NCBI GenBank assembly: GCA_021204605.1
Contig: JAJPZD010000242.1
Location: 1-13,499 of the forward strand
Direction of reading: 5' to 3'
Source: Prevotella sp.
Lineage (GTDB): Bacteria; Bacteroidota; Bacteroidia; Bacteroidales; Bacteroidaceae
Length of the DNA stretch: 13,499 nt
Under the pieces are notes generated by a model, which worked only from the letters and a program-made list of their open reading frames with translations, did no database searches and was not told the origin of the DNA. Shown here in pieces: positions 6,175 through 13,499 of the stretch. The position numbers and the translations under genes were made by a program. Numbering within the stretch: the first letter of the stretch is position 1; the number at the start of each line of letters is the position of its first letter.

Positions 6175-6645
6175 ATGGAAGTCTTTCATACATCAAATGG
6201 ACGTGTTGAATATCCAGACATATATCACTCACGCAAAGAACTTGATTTCGGTCCAGGTTTCTATCTTACAACTTTAAGAGAGCAAGCAGAGAGATATTCA
6301 GTACGTTTTTTTAAACGTCAAGAGAAGGCATGGTTAAACATATACGAATTGGCATTCGAATTAAAAGATTGGAAAGTCAAAATTTTCAATAGTTATGATG
6401 AGGAGTGGCTGGATTTTGTTGTCGCTTGCCGTACAGGAAACATAATAGGTGATTATGATATGGTTATTGGTGGAATTGCTAATGACAGAGTTTTCGATAC
6501 TTTGAATCTCTTTTTTGATAAGTTTATTCAGAAAGACGAGGCTTTGCGCCGACTCGTATTTGAAAAGCCTAACATTCAATATTGTATTCGAACAGAATCA
6601 ATGATAAAAAAATGTCTCAAATTTAAAGACTGTATTCAACTATGA
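6175..6645 (+). CDS. DUF3990-like protein, putative ADP-ribosyltransferase-fold toxin
   Basis: The 156-residue product opens with VFHTSNG (H5) and has DFGPGFYLTT at 24-33 (Y30), the spacing of the His and Tyr that hold NAD in H-Y-type ADP-ribosyltransferases. A mid-domain block GDYDMVIGGIANDRV matches the characteristic DUF3990 motif, and IQYCIRTE near 134-141 gives Q135 and E141 as candidates for the third active-site residue. DUF3990 is grouped with the ADP-ribosyl fold. Whether it modifies protein, nucleic acid or nothing is unknown. It lies between two small genes: 2 nt after the DUF3791-like gene and overlapping the next by 4 nt (ATGA). This layout suggests a tightly coupled toxin with one or two partners. 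There is no signal peptide, so action is cytoplasmic. Confidence 0.75.
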   Translation: MEVFHTSNGRVEYPDIYHSRKELDFGPGFYLTTLREQAERYSVRFFKRQEKAWLNIYELAFELKDWKVKIFNSYDEEWLDFVVACRTGNIIGDYDMVIGGIANDRVFDTLNLFFDKFIQKDEALRRLVFEKPNIQYCIRTESMIKKCLKFKDCIQL

Positions 6646-6884
6646 AAGCATCGCCCGAGTCACGACAGATTATCTTAGATATGAAAATATCACGTATAAT
6701 TAAGAAATACGCAGAGCGTTATAATGTATCTCTTGAAGAAGCAATGGATACTTATTATAGCTCCATAACAGCACAATTAGTTGAGGAACGTATTGCAGAT
6801 ATGCACTGTCGCAGCGATGGCTATCTTGCGGATGAGTTGTGGTTGGAGGTGCAAAAGAATAAGGAAAAAGAAACTAAGAGTTAA
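6642..6884 (+). CDS. Small helical partner protein of the DUF3990 operon
   Basis: The 80-residue product is predicted helical. It has KISRIIKKYAERYNVSLEEA followed by YYSSITAQLVEERIADMHC and a terminal SDGYLADELWLE segment rich in acidic residues. The pattern resembles small proteins found beside DUF3990 genes, although I cannot give it a definite family. Its ATG overlaps the DUF3990 stop, so translation is coupled and the two are probably made in fixed ratio. It could be the true antitoxin, with the DUF3791-like protein as a second subunit, or the reverse. A hairpin follows 6 nt after its stop. Confidence 0.7.
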   Translation: MKASPESRQIILDMKISRIIKKYAERYNVSLEEAMDTYYSSITAQLVEERIADMHCRSDGYLADELWLEVQKNKEKETKS

Positions 6885-6890
6885 GATATA

Positions 6891-6930
6891 AGAGAGGGTG
6901 TGTCATTATAGATTATGGCACACTCTCTTT
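6891..6930 (+). terminator. Stem-loop terminator after the DUF3990 operon
   Basis: AGAGAGGGTGTGTCAT at 6891-6906 pairs with ATGGCACACTCTCTTT at 6915-6930, allowing G-U pairs and one or two mismatches, around an 8-nt loop. On the plus strand only TTT follows, then A residues, so the T-tract is weak. It lies between convergent operons and may act for both. Confidence 0.55.
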
Positions 6931-7056
6931 GTAAAAAAATTGGGCTTTTTTGTCAACTGTTTACTCTTTTCACTTCCGTAAAAAATATATCATTTTGACA
7001 CACCTCTAAAGTTTTTACTTCTAAAAAAGTTTTATCGGACACTAATAATTTAGAAT

Positions 7057-8388
7057 TTATAACTTTTTGTGAGAAATCAATTTGCCATTTTGGAAAACAT
7101 ATTCCACGGTTTCCGATTCATTTCCTTTTTCAAGTTTCAATTTTTTATTGCTCTTACCGATTATCCTTAGGGTTTTATATCCTTTTGCTCTTACTGTTAA
7201 AGCGATGTCATTTTCACGTTTAGGATATTGCAGACATAAAGTGTTGTCATTATAGCCTGGCTTTACCATGGCGTATTCACCTGTATCATCACAAATAGCA
7301 GTGATATCAGAGACATCCAACCCATCTTTTTCCAAAAAATTCAACACATTGTACCGCGATACATAAACGGTCTGAGTATTGTGCATAAGAGAGCCGTAAA
7401 TTTCACCATGTGTTGTATAGTAATAAGAGGGAAGTTTTTTAAAGTATAAGTTATAGACTTTATCAATATAACAGTTGTCAATCACGAAATTGCCATTGTC
7501 GTCGGTCACGCAAATCGGGTTTTTGCTATAAGGGCCGTCATAAATTTCCACTCCAGCTAAGGGCATTTTGTTGTATTCATCAATCAGAACACCTTTACAT
7601 TGCCACTTTTTTTTAGGCAGTAAGATATTCAGATCACTTTCTCCAAGTCTTTCTTTCGAGATGACAATAGAAGTGGGATTATACAAGCCGCTGCTGTCGA
7701 AAACAGTAATGGAATCACCGATGTGAACATCGGAAAACTCATAGAGGATGCGTGGTTCTTTCATTATTGTCGTGTAGTTACTTGTGGAACTGAAAACCTG
7801 TTTGAAATTCCCATTGTTAAAATTATGATATACTTTAATTCCGGAAATGATCTTATTTACTTTTTCTTCAGCTTCGATTATATGTTTAGCACCGTAAATA
7901 GCATCAAATTTGGCATTAGAATAGACCTCACCATCCTCAAGGCAAATATATCCTTTGATATTAAAAGATTCGTTGACAGAAGATTTTTGAGGAATATCCA
8001 AAACCAGTTCATAAATCATGGAGCCTTTAACGCCGGCACCAATAAGGTTTTCAAAGTTCACCAAGAGGGGTTCACAGTCAGGATATTTCACTTTAAGAAA
8101 TTTGCTGCCTGGAGTTAGATAGCACCAATATTCAGAAGTTTTGAATTCACAGTTACCGATTAGGGAGCCTTCAAAGACAGCTTTTTCTGAGGGGATAATA
8201 ACTTTGACAAGTGCGCAAATATTGCCGTTTTTATCCTGTCGTTGCATAGAGTTAATCATAGGATCCATCTGCATAGAGAAGGATTTGATTTTTATTTCCT
8301 GTGCATTAGCATAGATGGAAGAAATCAAAATCAGACAATTGAGAACAATTATAATGTTTAATTTTTTTAATATGTTGAGCATTATCAT
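7057..8388 (-). CDS. Exported protein with conserved N-terminal domain and carboxypeptidase-regulatory-like segment
   Basis: The 443-residue product has a signal peptide (about 1-29, hydrophobic IIIVLNCLILISS, cleavage near ANA-QE). Residues ~30-135 form a block that I recognise from many Bacteroidales exported proteins: KSFSMQMDPM, NGNICALVKV, VFEGSLIG, EYWCYLTPGSKFLKVKYP. It is reminiscent of PEGA-like surface-tethering domains. Residues ~265-305 (KGVLIDEYNKMPLAGVEIYD ... DDNGNFVID) look like a CarboxypepD_reg/Ig-like repeat. The function is unknown. It is the last gene of the minus-strand kinase cluster, 97 nt after its upstream neighbour with no clear promoter between. A second ATG two codons downstream is an equally plausible start. 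Confidence 0.7.
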   Translation of the reverse strand: MIMLNILKKLNIIIVLNCLILISSIYANAQEIKIKSFSMQMDPMINSMQRQDKNGNICALVKVIIPSEKAVFEGSLIGNCEFKTSEYWCYLTPGSKFLKVKYPDCEPLLVNFENLIGAGVKGSMIYELVLDIPQKSSVNESFNIKGYICLEDGEVYSNAKFDAIYGAKHIIEAEEKVNKIISGIKVYHNFNNGNFKQVFSSTSNYTTIMKEPRILYEFSDVHIGDSITVFDSSGLYNPTSIVISKERLGESDLNILLPKKKWQCKGVLIDEYNKMPLAGVEIYDGPYSKNPICVTDDNGNFVIDNCYIDKVYNLYFKKLPSYYYTTHGEIYGSLMHNTQTVYVSRYNVLNFLEKDGLDVSDITAICDDTGEYAMVKPGYNDNTLCLQYPKRENDIALTVRAKGYKTLRIIGKSNKKLKLEKGNESETVEYVFQNGKLISHKKL

Positions 8389-8485
8389 ATTGATTTACAA
8401 TTAAATTTATTATACCGTTTTATTTAAGATAGAAAACAACTTAGAAAATATTGCAAGATCTTGAGAGTTGCATATCAATACATCT

Positions 8486-9469
8486 TCAAGGGATAAAGAA
8501 ATCGTCAAGGGTGAAGACACCATCTTTTGCTACCACCTGTTCTGGTTGCCAAGTACGGACGTGTATTTGCGGCTTTTCAGGGTCATTAAAATCCCAGAGG
8601 AGGAAGAGCCAGCCTTCATCACTATACGAGTTAGTCTGCCATTTTTGGTGAAGTGTCACGCCATAGATATTCTCTTTTGCGCCATGCATAACTACGGAAA
8701 TATGGTCAAATTCCACATTAACACGTTGGTTAATATTGAAAATTTTCTCAAGTTTGCTGATGTATTGCGCTTTAGACTGTACATTATAATTAACTTTCTG
8801 TTCAAGATGAACTTGATTATCACCATGCATCTCACGCTGAGTAACGACACTACCAGTAATAATGAGGGCATCATCGCTATAGATTTGATTAAGAGCCTTG
8901 ATATTCCGTTCATTGTAGTAGCATCTAAAGTCCTCGACCCATTTAAGAATTTCACGCCGCTGACGTGTGTCGGCAACGCCATTGGAACTGAGCATTATTT
9001 TAGAGACATCTTCCTGTAATTCCCATGCGGGTCTTACACCTGTGATGATGCCGTTTTTGTTGAGGGAAATAGTAAGTTCTCTGTTTAACGACTGGTCATA
9101 AGAAGAATCAAGTGGTTTCATAGTTATAGGAATAGCCCTAACCTGATATCCTTGGAAATCGTTAAGACATTTGGAAATGTTTGTAGTCTTGTCGCAGATG
9201 AAATGAGCATCTTCCCAAAGAGCAATGAGTCGGGTTTTGGCACCTTGTTCCATACTTATATTGTCAAGGTTCAAATCCGTTCCGATATTACCGGCTCGGT
9301 TGATTTCGGTCAGAAGAGTGGAGATATTGTTTTCCATTCTTGTCTTAACAGTTCCGGCATCAATTGTTCCGGCAGCGAACATGAAAGTAACATTATCAGC
9401 CTTGCATGTAACGCTGCAAATCAACGCAAGAAAAAACAGGATATTTTTGAAAGACATTATTTGTACCAT
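8486..9469 (-). CDS. Exported protein with NTF2-like C-terminal domain
   Basis: The 327-residue product has a signal peptide (roughly residues 5-24). It also has an N-terminal region of about 140 residues containing TLLTEINRAG and GAKTRLIALWEDAHF. A C-terminal domain at about 168-310 resembles the NTF2/SnoaL/DUF4440 fold: REILKWVEDFRCYYNERNIK, LNQIYSDDALIITG, FDHISVVMHG, YGVTLHQKWQTN and a final GWLFLLWDF. Such domains form small-molecule pockets or dimers and are often non-catalytic. Lying in a kinase operon it may be an envelope ligand-sensing or assembly factor, which is inference. The start could instead be the in-frame ATG at 9457, just before SFKNILFF, which gives a more usual signal-peptide length. 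Confidence 0.65.
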   Translation of the reverse strand: MVQIMSFKNILFFLALICSVTCKADNVTFMFAAGTIDAGTVKTRMENNISTLLTEINRAGNIGTDLNLDNISMEQGAKTRLIALWEDAHFICDKTTNISKCLNDFQGYQVRAIPITMKPLDSSYDQSLNRELTISLNKNGIITGVRPAWELQEDVSKIMLSSNGVADTRQRREILKWVEDFRCYYNERNIKALNQIYSDDALIITGSVVTQREMHGDNQVHLEQKVNYNVQSKAQYISKLEKIFNINQRVNVEFDHISVVMHGAKENIYGVTLHQKWQTNSYSDEGWLFLLWDFNDPEKPQIHVRTWQPEQVVAKDGVFTLDDFFIP

Positions 9470-9520
9470 ACGATAAATTTATAATTATTGTGGTTAGACT
9501 TATTATCAGAGTTGTTGGCG

Positions 9521-10579
9521 TTACCATGAAAGAACGTTGAGATTTTCAACATTGTTGGTGGGGATGAACAGACTTGCCCTTGCTTTGATTATTCCGTTTC
9601 CGTTAATGACATCAACAGGATTACATTCTATTTTTAAGACATGGTCGTATCCTTGCTGTTGATTATACAAAAACAAAGCACCGATTAGAGAATCGCCGTT
9701 GAATTTTTCCACGCCCCAAAAAGGGGCGCAGCCTTCATCCTCACAGGTTGCCAGCAACTGTTCCAGGCATATTGTGAGAGAATCTTTTTCACCATATTCA
9801 TGTTTCAGTATGGTAAGTGAGAGAGGTATGTCGCCATAAATCTCAGAGGGATATAAAAAGAGGTCAGCGATAGACTCCAAAGGATATTTCTCATCCCAGA
9901 CTGGCAGTATTGTATCGTTTTTGACGAAATATGTTGAGGATGTAATGTCATTATTGTAGTAGGTTTCCCCAGGAAGGATGTATAAAATATCCTTATACGG
10001 TTGCAAATCAAAATCATCAAAAAATTTTGCAGGGCATCTTTTATTATGAGATTCACATATTTTCCTGATTAACCCATTTTCAATTTCCGTTCTTGACCCA
10101 CTATTAGCATTCAGGTAGTTAATGGGGATCCGCAAAATCACGTGGTTATTGTTTACGGTCCATTCGATAACCAACTGGCTTGAATCATCATTGGTGATAT
10201 GACATTCCGTGTAGGGATTAATATCCTTGAAGTCGGTAATCGAGCCATTGGCGATGAACATCCGGTTGGAATAACCATCATCATCAATTTCCAACATATT
10301 CAGCAGTAGTGATGTCTCGACAAAATCAAGCATGCCGGTTCCCACCGTTTTTCTCAAGTCATCGGAAAACAGGTTTAAGCCAATGTGTGAATAAACATTG
10401 TCATTTTTGATTACCTTGATGAAGAAACCGTTATAATTTATCACGGTGTCACAATCAGAGCGTAGCTGCATATTCTCCAATTGCAGTGAAGATGAGATTT
10501 TTTCCATATCCTCATCCAATTGTGCAAGTGAGGAGATACAGTAAAGAAGAATGCAAAATGTTATTATTCTTTTTGTCAT
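9521..10579 (-). CDS. Exported protein of unknown function in the kinase operon
   Basis: The 352-residue product has a signal peptide (residues 1-19, ITFCILLYCISSLAQ) and a mature part rich in Asp/Asn and beta-prone segments. I recognise no family. A cysteine pair (CEDEGCAPFWGV, about 281-292) and an acidic DFDLQPYKDILYILPGE segment are the most distinctive features. Its ATG overlaps the kinase stop by 4 nt (ATGA), so it is translationally coupled to the kinase and should be made with it. That makes it the best candidate for a partner of the kinase's extracytoplasmic part. Confidence 0.7.
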   Translation of the reverse strand: MTKRIITFCILLYCISSLAQLDEDMEKISSSLQLENMQLRSDCDTVINYNGFFIKVIKNDNVYSHIGLNLFSDDLRKTVGTGMLDFVETSLLLNMLEIDDDGYSNRMFIANGSITDFKDINPYTECHITNDDSSQLVIEWTVNNNHVILRIPINYLNANSGSRTEIENGLIRKICESHNKRCPAKFFDDFDLQPYKDILYILPGETYYNNDITSSTYFVKNDTILPVWDEKYPLESIADLFLYPSEIYGDIPLSLTILKHEYGEKDSLTICLEQLLATCEDEGCAPFWGVEKFNGDSLIGALFLYNQQQGYDHVLKIECNPVDVINGNGIIKARASLFIPTNNVENLNVLSW

Positions 10580-12078
10580 GGTATAATTGTTTTTAAGAGG
10601 TTTCCCTCACTGTCATACAGTTTTCCGCTTATCAAGCTGCCATTATCGTAAGTTGCGATAAAATAATCGCCTGGGTTGGCCTGGTAGGAAGTTGACCTAT
10701 CCACGGAATGTACGGAGTTGAAGGTCAATGTTCCTTTACCGTCGGGATTACCGTTTTTTATACCCCCTTTCCATGTGGCATACCCTAAGGAAAGCGAGCC
10801 AGTTGTTGTGGCAGATGACTGCGGTTTGTTTTGCGAGATATTCTGTTTGGTCGGTTTATCGGTTACATGTGGTTGTTGAGTTTTATTTGCATCAGTTGGT
10901 ATTTGAAGGTCGTCGGAAGAACTGCTTATCTCATTTTCATCAGTTGGAGTATCTTTACTTACATCAGGCACTGAATCTTTTTTGATGTCGGTCGTGATAG
11001 TGTCATTAGAAGTTAAGTCAAGACTTTTGGGTTCCGGCTTCGGACTTAGCGTATGCCATAAAACCAGACAAATAATAACGATTAAGCAAATGGAAGAAAT
11101 AAAGGCATACAAGCGATATTTTTTCTTTTTTTCTTCTTTCAAATTCAATTTTCTAGTTTTTTTCCCGGAATTAGAACATACCCCCAGGTCATTTTTTAAA
11201 GCGGCAATGGAAGAAGTCCTGTCTTCATTAGACTTAGTCAGAGCCTTACAGATTCCCTCGATATAGTCTGCAGGGACAAGTTTTGCCAAAACCGGTCTAA
11301 TTTCGGAAACTTTCAGGTCTGCGGCGTTTTGAGGCGTTTTTCCAGTTAAAGAAAAGAGCAAGGTAGCGGCGAGTGCATAAATATCAGTAGCGGGAGAAAA
11401 AACCTTAATACCTAAATATTGTTCCAAGGGTGAGTATCCATCGCTTACTCCCATTATTCCCTTGGAAGATGTCTTGCCACCGTTCTTTTTGAAATGAATG
11501 CTTAAACCGAAGTCAATCAATATGGGCATAATGCCATGGGCGGTTTCATGGAGCATGATATTATCCGGCTTGATATCAAGATGATTAATGCGAGATTTGT
11601 GTAGATAGTCAACCGCATTGAAAATAGGGGAGAGTAATGAAATAGCCTCATTGTAAGACAGTTTACCCTTATCCTTCACATAGGAAGACAGCGATTGTCC
11701 ATGAATGTATTGCATTACGTAATAAGCCGTTCCGTTTGCCTCGAAAACCTCGTTTACTTTTACGATGTTTGGGCTTTGTGTACCAATTGCCTGCAATCTC
11801 TTAGCTTCTGCGATGAAATCAGTCTTGCTATCATCAAAATCATCCTTCTTGTCGTCTTTGGCTATCACGCGGCAATTTTCCCTGTAACAATATTCAGATG
11901 GGAAATGTTCTTTAATTGCAAAAGAGCCTTCAGTGGGAACATTGCCGATTAATATCTCAGCCGTGGAGAGGTATGTGATACCGAAACCGCCTTGCCCGAG
12001 AACACTGACTATGCGGTATTTTCGTTCCCCACTATCCAGAACAGTGTTTTCATGTAAGGAAGAATCTTTTTTTATCAT
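10576..12078 (-). CDS. Transmembrane Ser/Thr protein kinase with MORN-like C-terminal tail
   Basis: The 500-residue product is a Hanks-type kinase. It has glycine loop GQGGFG (28-33), the VAIK-type lysine K56 in FAIKEHFP, catalytic loop HLDIKPDNI (166-174; Arg of HRD replaced by Leu, frequent in Bacteroidetes kinases), DFG 189-191, a Thr/Ser-containing activation loop (TSSKG) and SPLEQY near 216-221 in place of APE. A basic stretch (KEEKKKKYR) precedes one membrane span at ~323-341. Beyond it come a Ser/Thr/Asp/Lys-rich linker and a ~74-residue C-terminal domain. This begins GSLSLGYATWKGGIKNGNPD (427) with MORN-like GYATWKGG and GKGTLTF. The kinase is therefore cytoplasmic and the tail periplasmic. 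All catalytic residues are present, so activity is expected. It overlaps the next gene by 4 nt. Confidence 0.93.
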   Translation of the reverse strand: MIKKDSSLHENTVLDSGERKYRIVSVLGQGGFGITYLSTAEILIGNVPTEGSFAIKEHFPSEYCYRENCRVIAKDDKKDDFDDSKTDFIAEAKRLQAIGTQSPNIVKVNEVFEANGTAYYVMQYIHGQSLSSYVKDKGKLSYNEAISLLSPIFNAVDYLHKSRINHLDIKPDNIMLHETAHGIMPILIDFGLSIHFKKNGGKTSSKGIMGVSDGYSPLEQYLGIKVFSPATDIYALAATLLFSLTGKTPQNAADLKVSEIRPVLAKLVPADYIEGICKALTKSNEDRTSSIAALKNDLGVCSNSGKKTRKLNLKEEKKKKYRLYAFISSICLIVIICLVLWHTLSPKPEPKSLDLTSNDTITTDIKKDSVPDVSKDTPTDENEISSSSDDLQIPTDANKTQQPHVTDKPTKQNISQNKPQSSATTTGSLSLGYATWKGGIKNGNPDGKGTLTFNSVHSVDRSTSYQANPGDYFIATYDNGSLISGKLYDSEGNLLKTIIP

Positions 12079-12144
12079 AGGACAAATATTTTATTAGAAA
12101 CAAACGTTGTTTTTTGTTATAGCAAGATATTTCATCAATACCAC

Positions 12145-13499
12145 CTATTCGTTTAACCACACTATATTGCCATAAGAATCAATAATGCCAGAGCCTTTTT
12201 CTCCTGTTACGGATGAAAACTCATCTTTGAATAAATAAGCAGCACTGAACTGATAAGGAATTACTAAATCAAGGTTCTTGTCAACAAAGCCGTAAATAGT
12301 TGAATTCTTTTCTTTTTTTTCAACGGGGAACAGATTGTATTTGAAACAATCTTTGCCATACCATAATAATCTGTCTAAAGTGCCGGTCGGACCAGACAAA
12401 AGAACTTTACCTTGTTTGTTAAATAAAAACTGAGGATAATGATCATAAGGACTTCTCAAATGTGCAATTTCACCTATTGCCCAACCATTTTTGAAATTTG
12501 TAACCCTGAAAAAGTTCTCGGTTGGTTCTAAGAATCTTTCTCCTTTGTTGTCTATATACAACCATTGATGTTGCTTGTAATCTCCTATAGCCACAGCAGC
12601 AACACCCTCTGAAAATCTCTGTGCACTATAATATTGGCATGGTATTACAATTTCTCCAAATTTGTTGGCATATCCTATTTTTTGATTACTTGTTTTTATT
12701 GCCAACAAACCTTCATGGAAGCATCCATCACATGGATCCACATCATTGCTAATGTACGGATATATCCCTTGAGGAAGGTATGAAATAATATCGCCATTTA
12801 AGTCTATTATCACCCAATTGCCTTCCTTTGTATGAGCACAAGCCATGTCTTCTGAATACTTAAAAATGTGAGTGTATTTTTTATTAGAAGAGACATTTGG
12901 ATTAATTTCTTTTTTATCATTATAAAGAAATTCTCTCCTTTTGTCATAATTTACATTTTTGGCAACAATTTCACCTGTTTCCGCATTAACAATATCACAA
13001 TGCGCTTTCTTTTCGTTCTCAAATTCAAAGCCACCATTATCATACCCCTTTATTTTAGCATAAAGAGCCAGATATCCATTTCCTCCAACTATGTACTGAT
13101 ATTTACATTCCGCAATTAACTTACCGTTAGAGTTTATTACACCTTTCAAATTGTTTTTGATAACTGTCCAATAATTTTGTTCCATATAGTAACCATTAGA
13201 ACACTTGTCAAAAGAAAAAGCTGTTAAAAGTTTCCCATCTTTATCAATGAAAGCAAATTTATTATCTTTACTAATTGGAGCAATTCCATTCATAAAGGAG
13301 CCGATAGAATTGGCACCTAATTTATTGACAGCATTCTTTATAATGTTCATTTGTTTTATTGATTCTTCAGATGTTCTTTTTGGAGTTATGGAAGATATTA
13401 TATCTTTTGTTGATGTTAAATCTTCATAACCAGAAACAGATAAGCTATAAATACATTTGTCAGAAACACTTTCAATACCTAAATCTTTAAATGTTATTG
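12145..13499 (-). CDS. WG-repeat protein, 5' end outside the window
   Basis: The frame is open from 12145 to the right edge: 49 further codons precede the ATG at 13350 without a stop, so that ATG is probably internal. The 450 codons seen contain at least seven WG-type beta-repeat units, such as KFAFIDKDGKLL, KGVINSNGKLI, WVIIDLNGDII, IGYANKFGEIVIPCQYYSAQ, WLYIDNKGERF, YGFVDKNLDLVIPYQFSAAY and SGIIDSYGNIVW. WG repeats are KWG-like motifs found in many bacterial proteins of unknown role. The N-terminal part visible here (ESIKQ-MNIIKNAVNKLG) precedes the repeats and may connect to another domain. It is 66 nt upstream of the kinase gene, likely in the same operon. Confidence 0.8.
   Translation of the reverse strand, partial: ITFKDLGIESVSDKCIYSLSVSGYEDLTSTKDIISSITPKRTSEESIKQMNIIKNAVNKLGANSIGSFMNGIAPISKDNKFAFIDKDGKLLTAFSFDKCSNGYYMEQNYWTVIKNNLKGVINSNGKLIAECKYQYIVGGNGYLALYAKIKGYDNGGFEFENEKKAHCDIVNAETGEIVAKNVNYDKRREFLYNDKKEINPNVSSNKKYTHIFKYSEDMACAHTKEGNWVIIDLNGDIISYLPQGIYPYISNDVDPCDGCFHEGLLAIKTSNQKIGYANKFGEIVIPCQYYSAQRFSEGVAAVAIGDYKQHQWLYIDNKGERFLEPTENFFRVTNFKNGWAIGEIAHLRSPYDHYPQFLFNKQGKVLLSGPTGTLDRLLWYGKDCFKYNLFPVEKKEKNSTIYGFVDKNLDLVIPYQFSAAYLFKDEFSSVTGEKGSGIIDSYGNIVWLNE

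Noticed and set aside
8454..8463. 10-bp palindrome CAAGATCTTG between two minus-strand genes
   Set aside because: Too short and isolated, without a T-run or promoter context, to call an operator or terminator.
8468..9019. 183-codon plus-strand frame opposite the NTF2-like gene
   Set aside because: It lies antisense to a gene with a clear signal peptide and domain pattern; its own translation shows no coherent domain.

Overview
The window looks like chromosomal DNA of a member of the Bacteroidales (Bacteroides, Phocaeicola or Prevotella type). The evidence is five promoters of the Bacteroidetes form (TTG or TTTG, 19-21 bp, TAnnTTTG), low G+C, and families typical of that order: BspA-type leucine-rich repeats, a FISUMP-like domain, DUF3791/DUF3990 proteins, a Panacea-domain antitoxin, and a membrane Ser/Thr kinase with WG-repeat and secreted neighbours. 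The species cannot be fixed from the sequence alone.

Layout. (1) Positions 1-524, minus strand: the start of a phospholipase D-like/helicase-type protein that runs off the left edge and is visibly more G+C-rich than the rest. (2) Positions 525-1006: a divergent promoter region with four tandem 7-bp units and a 40-codon ORF that looks like a gene remnant. (3) Positions 852-3233: a toxin-antitoxin module bounded by two near-identical 39-bp direct repeats, each holding a 9-bp inverted repeat. Inside are an MqsR-like toxin with a HTH-Panacea antitoxin (overlapping by 4 nt), then a Phd/YefM antitoxin with a RelE-type toxin whose reading frame is broken by a single in-frame TAA at codon 14. (4) Positions 3407-5864: two secreted proteins, a FISUMP-like protein and a BspA-type leucine-rich-repeat protein. 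(5) Positions 5960-6884: a compact three-gene operon (DUF3791-like, DUF3990/ADP-ribosyltransferase-like, small partner) with its own promoter and a terminator-like hairpin. (6) Positions 7057-13499, minus strand: five co-directional genes encoding, in order of transcription, a WG-repeat protein (start lies outside the window), a transmembrane Ser/Thr kinase with a MORN-like extracytoplasmic tail, and three exported proteins, one of them NTF2-like.

How the parts fit. The left half reads as an accessory island of defence and addiction genes (PLD/helicase, two TA systems, a putative ART operon) mixed with surface proteins. The right half looks like a single signalling operon in which a cytoplasmic kinase domain is tied through the inner membrane to envelope proteins. 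The most checkable observations are the nonsense-inactivated RelE toxin beside an intact antitoxin, the repeat-bounded TA module, and the kinase/envelope operon, whose function I cannot name from known pathways.
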